Assembly (NCBI RefSeq): GCF_000002235.5 | Contig: NW_022145615.1 | Coordinates: 12,236,891-12,300,890, forward strand | Reading direction: 5' to 3' | Source: Strongylocentrotus purpuratus | Lineage: Eukaryota; Echinodermata; Echinoidea; Camarodonta; Strongylocentrotidae | Length of the DNA stretch: 64,000 nucleotides | Shown here: piece by piece, positions 56,301 through 64,000 of the stretch | Layout: every line of letters starts with the position of its first letter | How positions within the stretch are numbered: the stretch's first letter is position 1 | Made by a program: the position numbers and the translations under genes | The notes under the pieces: generated by a model | What the model was told of the DNA's origin: nothing | What the model saw: only the letters and a program-made list of their open reading frames with translations | Database searches by the model: none

Positions 56301-59300
56301 CCTTCTCTTGATCTCTGTCTCACATCTGGCATCCTCGGTAATCATGCTGCCGAGGCAGTTAAATGAGGAGAGTTGTTTAATAATCTGTTCTTTCAGTTTC
56401 AAGTTACATTTTGGACTGCTCTTCTTAGAGACCACCAGGCACTTTGTCTTGGTATAGTTGATCTCTAGTCCCATTCTCTCACTTTCTTTTACGACTACAT
56501 TCAGGAGTCTCTAGAGAGCTTTCTCTGATTCAGAAAATAAAACAGTGTCATCAGCATATCTAATATTTGTGATTGAATGGCCACCCACTTGTATCCCCTT
56601 TTCATCTTCCAGTTCTCTTAGAATGATTTCACTATACATATTGAACAGGTCAGGCGACATAACACAACCTTGTCTGACTCCCCGTCTGATGTTAATATAT
56701 TCACTACACTCTCCTTCTACCGTGACGCATGCAAACTGATTCCAGTATAGACTTTGTAGCAGTCTTAGATCTTTCCTATATATATCAAGCTTTTTCATCT
56801 CTTCAAAAAGTTCTGAATGTTTTACTTTATCAAAAGCCTTTGAATAATCAATAAAACACATGTACACATCCTTTTGCATTTCGACTGCTCTCTCCGTTAT
56901 ATTTCTAACCACAAATATTGCATTTCTTGTGCCCGCATCCTTTCCAAAACCAAATTGTTCCCTTCCGACCATGGGAGTTATTCTACTTCTTGCTCTCAAG
57001 TGATATGGCAAATAAGGCTGATTGTCCTATATTGCTCACAATCCACGGCTCCCGGTTTCTTTGGGAGAGTAATGAAAATGGATCTGCCCAATTCATCTGG
57101 AAATGTTCCGTCATCATATATTTTGTTAATCATTTCTGTTAATCTATCAACACCATATTCCTCTAATGCTTCAAACATTTCAGTGACCACACCATCTGGT
57201 CCAGCTGCTTTGTTCTCCTTCATCTTTGACATTGCCCAACGGACTTCAGATTTAAGAATTTTATCCCCTTTGACTTCATCTGCAAAACTTGGCATTGCTT
57301 CCCTACTATCTTCAAAAAGTTCGCCAATGTATTGCGTCCACCTTCTCATTTTGTCCTTCCTTTCAAACAAGATTGACCCATCTTTTCCTTTGATACAGCC
57401 AGGGTTTGAACAACCAGACTTTTTACCCGAAATTTCATTTATTCTTTGGTAAACATTACTATTCTTATCGAATTGATTTTCAATTTCTACACATTGTTCG
57501 TTTAGCCAGCTCTCTTTTGCCTCATTACACTTTTGCTTAATTTGTTTGTCTAGGTCCCTATATTTCTTGCATTGTCTATTTCCAATTTTCTGTCTATCTT
57601 TCATCATTAAAACAATCTCCTCTGTCATCCATTTATTCCTTCTTTTTCTCTCTCTTTTCGGCACATACTCTTCCGCTGTTTCTACCAGAATATTTCTCAT
57701 CGTCTCACACGTGTTTTCTTCACCTTCATCTATGATCTTGACGTATGTCCGGTTTACTCAACTGTTTAAAATCCAATATTTTCACAACTTTTGGTCTCTT
57801 GAGTTTCTTTAATTTGCACTGAAGTGTACATATCACCGGCACATGATCACTCCCGCAGTCAGCCCCTGGATATGTTTTTGATTGTTACACTGCTCTTTTA
57901 AATCGACTATTTATGGCAATATAGTCTATCTGGTTTCTGACGATGTCGCCAGGACTCTTCCAAGTGTATACTCGTCTAGGGTGTTCTTTGAACCAAGTAT
58001 TAGTGATGACCATGTTCTCTCCCTCACACCACTGAACCCATCTGTCCCCTCGTTCATTTCGTGAATCGGACGATGCTAACTGTGTTGGTGAAATTCTAAA
58101 GTGCATTGACCTTTTTGACCATTACGCCCTCATTTAAGGTCGAAGGTTTAATAACCTATACATTTTTTGGAATCCTTATGACCAGTCGAGTAATTTGATA
58201 TGTGATTTTATAAGGTTCACTGTGTTGGTGAATTTGACCACCAGTCAAAAGTGTGTTGACCTTTCAACGTTTTTGACCATAGCGCCCTCATTTAAGGTCG
58301 GAGGTATAGCAAACTATACATTCTTTGAATCCTCATGACCAGACGAGTAATTTGATATGCATATTGACACGATTGGAACTATTTGAATTTTTATCCCTGT
58401 TGACCCCTCACGAAAATGCCCGGGATTTTCAAGGGGGCAGCCCAAGTCAAAATTGTTTGGTATTCATCAGGGAACACAAAAACACTTTCAAACCTTTGTT
58501 TCCAGAGATTGGTCACGGGACCTACAGGCTGGTCTCCTACTATCAGATCAATTTTCTGACGATACGAGAGGGTTTTGAGCAAGATGTGCCTCGGGCGACC
58601 TTGTGGTGACTTCCCGTCTCGATGCGCTCTTTCAACCTTGATGTCGAGCCCGAACTTGACCTGCGTGATGTTTTCTACGAGAGCTACGCAGTACTCTTTG
58701 CCGGTGGTATACTCCGGGATTCCAACGATTCGTACGTTGTTCCGTCTAGCGAATCGCTCGCTCTTGTTGATTGCTGAGGTTTGCTCCGTTGTTTCCAGTC
58801 GCAACGCTTGAACCTCCTTTTCAAGCTTACTTATTCTCTTATCCAGCTGTCTATTCTTCTCCTCAACCTCCGTCACTCTCTGACTTTCAAATTCTTTTGC
58901 CGATCCTAGCTTTGTCTCGACCAGCATGATGTTTTCGACGAGAGATTCCACTACTTTCTATATCATACGTTCAAAGTTCTTTGTTGCCTCTTTGAAGTAT
59001 CATGCAATTCCTGCTGCTGTAGTTACGTCATCCTCTTTGTCATGAAGAACGCTGGGATTGTCATCAGGTGGCTGGTAACTGATGGGTGTATATACCCACT
59101 GTCGATGGGCCTGCTGCTGCAGAGGCGGTCTTTGGACGAGTACTGGGCCCTGGAGTGTTGGCGGGTTGGGTTGTACCAGTCCGTTGAGCTTTTCCTTGCG
59201 GGGAAGCCTTGGAAGATGGAGAGTTGACATCATGTGGTTTTGGCTTCAAATTCCCCTTTCCGTCTTCTTTAACCTTCCGTGGTAGCGTCGTTCTTCCAGC

Positions 59301-62300
59301 TTCTTTCATAATGGTGACTTGGGATGATCAAAATCCCGCAATATACAGATAATTCCAATAGATATTTCCAAAAGATCGGGAGAGTTGATAGTTCACTGTG
59401 TTATTCGTTCGCCATTTTGATAGCCGTAAACTAGATAACTTGAAAATGGCTCAATCAAATGCCTCGACATTAAAATAGGCATATGGACAAAGCACAGGAA
59501 GGTTTTTAACCTTGACCTTGACTGATGACGTCATCTAGGCGCCATTTTGTGAAATTTTCTGAAAATCAACTCATGATCATATCTTCATAACGGAAAATCA
59601 TTTCTCATTCATATTTATCATGATCAAGGTCAATATCCGTCCGGTCAATTTCAGGTCAATAAACGCGCACTTACGTGTACGTCCGCGCGTCAGTGCGCGT
59701 GCGCAAATTTTTAAAAATGCTCCAAATGGTCTCAAATTCATTTCGCATACGTTTAAGGCCATTTTTTTTTAAAAAATTAGACAAAAATTTGGTGCTTGGC
59801 TTCTGTGCTCGCTTGCGAACTTTCCAGTAATATATAGCCTAAAATATATTTTCATTTTGGTTATTTTTAGGAGTGAAAACGATGGCTATCGAAAACGTCG
59901 TTTGTATGAAAATGACAGTAGGAGACTAACTTTGAAACGGTAATTCAATAAAACAAGACAGTAATAATGAAAATAATAATAATTGGGTCTTATTTACCCA
60001 TGGTAGCCACATACTGCTCCTCTTGCAGACCCTGCACATTTCATTACTCCATGAGCATTGGTAGGTACCCATTTACACCTTAATACACCAACGGTTGTGT
60101 GCGCCATTTTAAACAAAGCCAATGACCTAGAGGTCATGTATTTATGCGTAAATTAAGATTGCGCCCATGCAAATTATGATGATATCACTGCCTACGCGCT
60201 GCGTTGTGCGCGCACATCATCATTTGCATGGGCGCAATCTTAAAGGTAGAGACCAGTTATGGTCATGCGATTGAATTGTGAAAGAAACGTTGTGGAATCG
60301 ATCAGAAAAGGTTGATCATCTAGCATCTAGCATCTGCAAGGTTCTGGAATCATCAAAATGATATGAAATTTGGCCCATTCTTCGTAAAGTTACAAGCACT
60401 ATACACAGAAAGATGTATATGGGACTACCCTATATCTCTCACAGGACCATGAGAGAAACAAATTTACCAAATATATGAATTAGTAGGCGGTTTCCCGGCA
60501 AATTTTTAATCATCATGTATTAGTCAAAACATATTCTTTCACATGATTGGTAATGAGAGCTTCCATTACATTTTTTGAAATTGGGGCGTTACCAATACTG
60601 GTCTTTACCTTTAATTTACGCATACCACTTACCTCAGGTCATTGGCTTTGTTTCAAAGCCAATGACAATAAATGACAATAAATGACAATAAATGACAATA
60701 AATGACAATAAATGATGATGAAGTTCGTGTTAAGAATGATGCTAAGTTTACGTTTCATTTAGTCACTGAAAATGATGTTCGAAAAGAACTAATGAAATTG
60801 AAAGATAATACTTCTGTGGGCTTAGATGGGATTTCTTCCAAAATTTTGAAAATGTGTGCTCCTATTATTGTTCCATATCTTACTCACATAATTAATAGAT
60901 CATTCCTCGAGTATAAGTTTCCAAATCAATGGAAGAGGTCAAAAGTCATTCCCATTCATAAGTCTGGCAACAAAAATTCCCCAAATAACTTTCGTCCTAT
61001 CTCAATACTACCTACGGTATCAAAATTGCTGGAAAGATTTGTTCAGCGGCAGTTAGTTTCTTTTTTAGAAGAAAACAAACTTTTATCAGCAGAACAATTT
61101 GGCTTTAGGAGTAAACACTCAACAATAACGTCTTTGGTTAAAATTACAGATAGATGGATGAACGCTGTTGATCAGGGAAAATATACAGGAGCAGTATTTA
61201 TTGATCTAAAAAAAGCTTTCGATTGCGTTGATCCTGGCTTGCTCCTCGAAAAGTTACGTAATATTGGTATAGCTGAAGAATGTTTGCCATGGTTTAATGA
61301 TTATTTACATAACAGGTTTATTTCCACTTATTTTGGTTCAACTCTTTCATCTCATTTACCCATTTCTTTTGGTGTACCGCAGGGTTCCATTTTGGGGCCT
61401 TTGCTTTTCATTATTTTCGTTAACGATTTAACTCAATATACACATTATTGTTCCATTCAACTTTACGCTGACGATACTGTTCTTTATTTTTCAGATTTTA
61501 ATGTGGAAAGTGTTCAAAATAAACTAAATCATGACTTGTCATATATTTATAAATGGATGTGCAATAATAAGTTAACACTGAATTTTGATAAGACTGTATC
61601 CTTACTCATAGGCTCTAGACATATGTTAAGTAAATGTAATAAATTGAATGTATATATAAATAATATTGCAATACAACAGACTGACAGTGTAAAATATCTC
61701 GGGTTCATTATCGACAGCAAACTTAAGTGGGATGTCCATATAGATAAATTATGTAAGAGGGTTGGAAACCTAGTAAAATATTTGGCTAGACTACGTTATT
61801 TTATTAATGAGACGAATTTGAACTTGATATATAAAGCAATTATTTTACCCCTTTTTGACTATGCAGACATTTTAATCGATTCATGTGATAAAAAATATAT
61901 TAAGAAACTGCAAACTCTCCAAAATCGCGCGGGCAGAATAATAATGAAAGTTAATCCATATGAACACATTTCTAACGCACAAATTCATTCACTTTTAAAA
62001 TGGTCATCTCTCGAATCCAGGCGTAAGAAAAATCTTAATGTATTTGTCTATAAATCAGTCCATAATATGTTATCTCCCAGTATGAATGAAATGTTTCAAC
62101 CCCCTTCTCATATTTATTCCCTCCGCAATTCCGGTAACTTTGTTCTCCCTAAACCTAGAACTGAATATTGTCGCAGAACTACCCAATACAGAAGCTCAAT
62201 TCAATATAATACTCTTCCTCCTACCACTAAATTACTTCAAACTGTTCAAACATTCAAAAAGTATTTAAACAATACTATTCCAGACTTCTTGTAGCTGTAT

Positions 62301-63361
62301 CTTTTTTTATTTTTTAAAAAAAAATAAATAATTTACTTGTCTAGCTTTCTCTCTTGTATAAATATCGTAAATATTTCTCTCATGTTTCTTGTTTTTCTCG
62401 AATTTGTAATTATTATTGTAAGTTCTTATTTTGCTGTAAGTTTTCCTTACTTTTGTAATAACTATTTTCATGTTTTCTATTTCTATAGGGACCCCTCTGT
62501 AAACCAGCATTGTTATGCTAACAACGCTGAGTAGGGCCATCCCTCCGTCTTTCTTTTTTTTTTATAAGTGTGTCTTTATGATTGTAAATATATATATATA
62601 TAATTATGTTGATGTATTTTTTAAATGACGGAAAAATAAATACAATACAAATACAATACAATGACCTGAGTTCAGCCTGTCTACGCATGCGCACTGATGT
62701 AACCGTAAACTGGTGTATTGGTGGAGAGTGGCAAATGTTGCCAAAAGAAGTTAGTGCCGGGCTGGGATTCGAGCCATCAACCCAAGACTAACAAAATAAC
62801 CACTTTACCATGACACCTCCACTACTTTGGTAACAAAAGGAATATCACATTATTTTGACAAGAGACATACGAGAATACGACTGTCTAATCTATAGTTATT
62901 TATTTTAGATTATGATTATCATTATTTGCAATTAAGCCTAATAATTGTTCATGTTATTTTGTTCTTATATCATAATATGAATATAGTTTCTAGCTGCCCC
63001 CCCCCCAAAAAAAAACAACGAAATACCCTAAGGCCATATTTTCAACTTATTGCTATCTGATTCTAATTAAAATCGTGCGATCAGGAGGTTAACATATCTG
63101 TCAAGCAAATGTAGCTTTTGAGAAACAGCGTTTTGCGTCATTTCGTTGTCGTAGGATCACTCGCTCGGTTTTCTTTTTGTACAATTCATTTGTGTATGTT
63201 TATTTATGTTTTAGTTCAGTTTATGATTTTTGTTTGTCGTTCTATAAAATAGAAACCATGACATAATCGAGGCGGTTGATGCTACCAACTTTAAGATGAA
63301 GGGTGTTGATCATTGCTCCCTGCTTGAGTATCTACGAGAGGATGGACAAACGTGTAACATG
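53200..63361 (+). CDS. PDZ-domain protein paralogue, first two exons (partial gene)
   Basis: Exon 1 is 53200-53378 and exon 2 is 63253-63361, with the same phase-2 junction as the gene at 23561. The remaining exons lie beyond the window. Exon 1 matches 38 of 48 residues of its counterpart, including ILTDFGC (the carboxylate-binding loop) and VEVDWSGLAWKAG. Exon 2 matches only 20 of 37, with the helix-B His kept (VDHCSLLEYLR). An in-frame ATG at 53152 would add 16 residues, but the one at 53200 aligns better with the sister gene. Intron 1 is ~9.9 kb, against 3.6 kb in the sister, because LINEs and SINEs have entered it. The donors are CAG|GTATGT and ATG|GTATGT. Confidence 0.78.
53480..55770 (-). 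mobile_element. CR1/L2-like LINE, interrupted by a SINE block
   Basis: On the minus strand, 55815-55465 gives [42 protein letters not shown]. After the inserted block (54779-55470) the frame resumes with NIIFADDINAF, SLNLKKTNYIYF and FLGVLINENLRW (~54780-54480). The C-terminal YPTRQ...IRHAGPDIWNSLP...SFKK lies at 54155-53946. The (AAATC)n-type tail is at ~53482-53502. The 5' end abuts the RTE-related element at ~55765. It lies antisense in intron 1 of the second PDZ gene. Confidence 0.8.
54779..55470. mobile_element. compound tRNA-SINE insertion (one inverted, two direct copies)
   Basis: AATATTATATT flanks the block at 54768-54778 and 55471-55481, an 11-bp target duplication inside the LINE frame. 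Three tRNA-like heads occur: 54862-54937 on minus, and ~55000-55080 and ~55275-55352 on plus. Each has GCCTGGTGGTAGAGTC (A-box-like) and GGTTCAAATCCCGC (B-box-like). The first two form a near-perfect palindrome of ~150-bp arms around 54960-54990. The bodies carry TTTTTTCTGACTTG and GATCGATCAATCGA. Confidence 0.82.
55750..58106 (-). mobile_element. RTE-related LINE, nearly complete but broken
   Basis: On the minus strand, 58106-57885 encodes an endonuclease C-terminal part (NERGDRWVQWCEGENMVITN, YTWKSPGDIVRNQIDYI). 57700-56996 gives the linker and RT start (KMKENKAAGPDGVVTEMFEAL, QYRTISLI). 57011-56511 gives the palm (FIDYSKAFDKVKH, GVRQGCVMSPDLFNMY, IRYADDTVLFSESE). 56474-55743 gives the thumb and C-terminal domain (MYGSETWTLAS, SCEMWFLRRMMKIPW, RQLKFMGHITRKEG). 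One frameshift near 57000 and a single TAG at ~56509 separate the parts, and the endonuclease start is also frameshifted. The clade is judged from motif style only. Confidence 0.78.
58080..58362. repeat. two-copy ~135-bp tandem repeat
   Basis: CTGTGTTGGTGAA, GACCTTT, GCGCCCTCATTTAAGGTCG(G/A)AGG, CTATACATT and CGAGTAATTTGATATG recur in the same order from ~58080 and ~58219. The copies are about 85-90% similar by eye. Confidence 0.65.
58391..59309 (-). mobile_element. LINE ORF1-like gene (coiled coil plus RRM-like domain), frameshifted
   Basis: The minus frame 58951-58391 (186 aa) has a heptad-rich coiled coil (VEEKNRQLDKRISKLEKEV). RRNNVRIVGIPE, VERAHRDG and RPRHILLKTLSYRQK follow, the pattern of the ORF1 RNA-binding proteins of LINEs. 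A basic proline/serine-rich N-terminal part (59309-59064) lies in another frame, with further slippage at 59000-59060. It could belong to the CR1-like element at 53.5-55.8 kb, split by the RTE-related insertion, or to a separate LINE. It lies antisense in the intron. Confidence 0.68.
60112..60657. repeat. foldback element with AAACAAAGCCAATGACCT ends
   Basis: The left arm 60112-60160 (ACAAAGCCAATGACCTAGAGG, then TATGCGTAAATTAAG) is complementary to the right arm 60611-60657. An inner palindrome (AAGATTGCGCCCATGCAAAT at ~60160, reversed at ~60222-60241) surrounds a GCGC-rich loop. A TTAA MITE is inserted in the right arm, and a LINE at its right edge. Confidence 0.72.
60244..60610. mobile_element. 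TTAA-flanked MITE (family 1), copy 2
   Basis: TTAA at 60240-60243 and 60611-60614 bound a 367-bp element starting AGGTAGAGACCAG and ending CTGGTCTTTACCT. The interior (GGTTGATCATCTAGCAT, GGCGGTTTCCCGGCAAA) matches the 43575 copy closely. The opposite foldback arm holds the empty site CGTAAATTAAGATTGC. Confidence 0.88.
60670..62662 (+). mobile_element. 5'-truncated CR1/L2-like LINE, recent insertion
   Basis: The element carries the 60702-62294 frame, a ~340-base 3' UTR and an AATACA-type tail (62634-62662). AATGAC occurs at both junctions and fits a short target duplication. The left junction shows five AATGACAATA copies (60661-60710). The opposite foldback arm preserves the uninterrupted target. 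Confidence 0.82.
60702..62294 (+). CDS. non-LTR retrotransposon reverse transcriptase, uninterrupted 530-codon frame
   Basis: The frame encodes the reverse transcriptase and C-terminal domain of a CR1/L2-like LINE, which copies its RNA into nicked DNA. Landmarks are [12 protein letters not shown] (~40), [15 protein letters not shown] (~99), FIDLKKAFD with catalytic D168, [14 protein letters not shown] (224-228 for VPQG context), YADD at 255-258 with the paired catalytic aspartates, and [17 protein letters not shown] in the thumb. The tail has [15 protein letters not shown] and [10 protein letters not shown]. No stop or frameshift is present, so the insertion is young. The endonuclease and ORF1 are missing through 5' truncation, so it cannot move by itself. 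The first ATG falls in junction repeats and is probably not native. Confidence 0.88.
   Translation: [530 protein letters not shown]
62752..62820 (-). mobile_element. tRNA-derived SINE head
   Basis: On the minus strand it reads GGAGGTGTCATGGTAAAGTGG, then GGCTCGAATCCC, ending CGGCACTAA: the same head as the 7460 and 25681 SINEs. The body is short or missing. Confidence 0.6.
63253..63361 (+). CDS. PDZ gene 2, exon 2
   Basis: The 109 bases have the same length as the sister exon. The acceptor is AAAATAG|AAACC and the donor ACATG|GTATGT. It encodes NHDIIEAVDATNFKMK and HCSLLEYLREDGQT. Confidence 0.8.
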
Positions 63362-64000
63362 GTATGTATTTCTTCTCCAAAATAGGCAAAAACCTGTTGA
63401 AAATTAAAGAAGACTAAAGAAACTGATGTTCAGTTAAAGCACAACGCAACCTAAGCAATCAAAAGATATTGCATTATCTTCGAGTGAAAATTAATTTTGT
63501 TGAATTGTTTACTTTCATGGCATATAACATGCTCGGCCCTCGTTTATACCGATTAAGTCTCACACCTATCGACAAAACACATACATAGAAGAAGAAGAAA
63601 ACAAAGAAGACAGTCCGATTAGGGTGAGGACATTGCTCCTGCACCCCCACCCCCAATTTTGCTACGCTTGTGCTTCAAACAAAATCTCTACTCTTCAGTT
63701 AGTTCATTTTGGCCTCAGCTATGCCACTAAAGCCCTTTTCACACCGGATCTGCGTAGAGTTGCGTAGTGTTGAGTACCGACTACGCCGAAGTTAGGCTGC
63801 GTATTCATGAACAAAATGATGCTTCGGCGTAGTCCCTGCGTAGGTGATGCGTAGGCTGGCGTACGGTGGCGTATGGTTACGTACCCTGTGCGTAGGCACC
63901 GCGTGCCTACGGCGTATGCAATAGACCAGTTCACGGTTAGCACATTACTGCAATGACCCCGAATATCCACAGATCTTCAAAACATGAAGAGGTCCCACTT
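63362..64000. other. intron 2 of PDZ gene 2, with a TGCGTAG-rich repeat
   Basis: No exon matching the sister gene's exon 3 is present. From ~63725 to 63925 the motif (T)GCGTAG or its variants recurs more than ten times, after CCCTTTTCACACCGG, which resembles a DNA-transposon end. Confidence 0.5.

Noticed and set aside
57546..58064. Plus-strand frames around 56874-58064
   Set aside because: Antisense shadows of the RTE-related LINE, whose minus-strand motifs are unmistakable.

Overview
The window is metazoan nuclear DNA. It is AT-rich, has no operons, and its genes are split by GT..AG introns. It is packed with non-LTR retrotransposons (CR1/L2-like and an RTE-related type), a Penelope-like remnant, tRNA-derived SINEs, and many small inverted-repeat DNA elements. 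The mix, plus an LGR-type receptor exon, fits a marine invertebrate deuterostome such as a sea urchin; that assignment is inference, not proof.

Layout. 1-5.1 kb holds a three-copy 185-bp tandem repeat and minus-strand LINE 3' ends. 5.14-18.95 kb is a tandem duplication of a ~6.9 kb unit. Each unit carries a LINE piece, a SINE, one large exon encoding the complete seven-transmembrane part of an LGR/relaxin-receptor-like GPCR, an RTE-like LINE fragment, a poly-G repeat block and a small MITE. 19-23.3 kb is non-coding and includes a perfect 33-bp hairpin. 23.56-36.44 kb is a complete seven-exon gene (362 aa) that I reconstructed from phase-compatible splice sites. It starts with a PDZ domain and continues into a region I do not recognise. 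37-40.1 kb is decayed LINE sequence.

43.34-51.18 kb is best read as two copies of one hAT-like non-autonomous element. One is inserted inside the other in opposite orientation, and each has its own 8-bp target duplication. Both carry a satellite array; the inner array has a 549-bp five-monomer higher-order repeat. 53.2 kb to beyond the window is the start of a second PDZ gene, paralogous to the first. Its ~9.9 kb intron 1 has filled with LINEs and SINEs, including one LINE with an uninterrupted 530-codon reverse transcriptase reading frame.

Cellular genes are few: two near-identical GPCR exons (either may lack its ectodomain exons here), one complete PDZ gene and one partial paralogue. Everything else recognisable is mobile or repetitive. 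Several insertions can be dated relative to one another because inverted-repeat arms preserve the empty sites.
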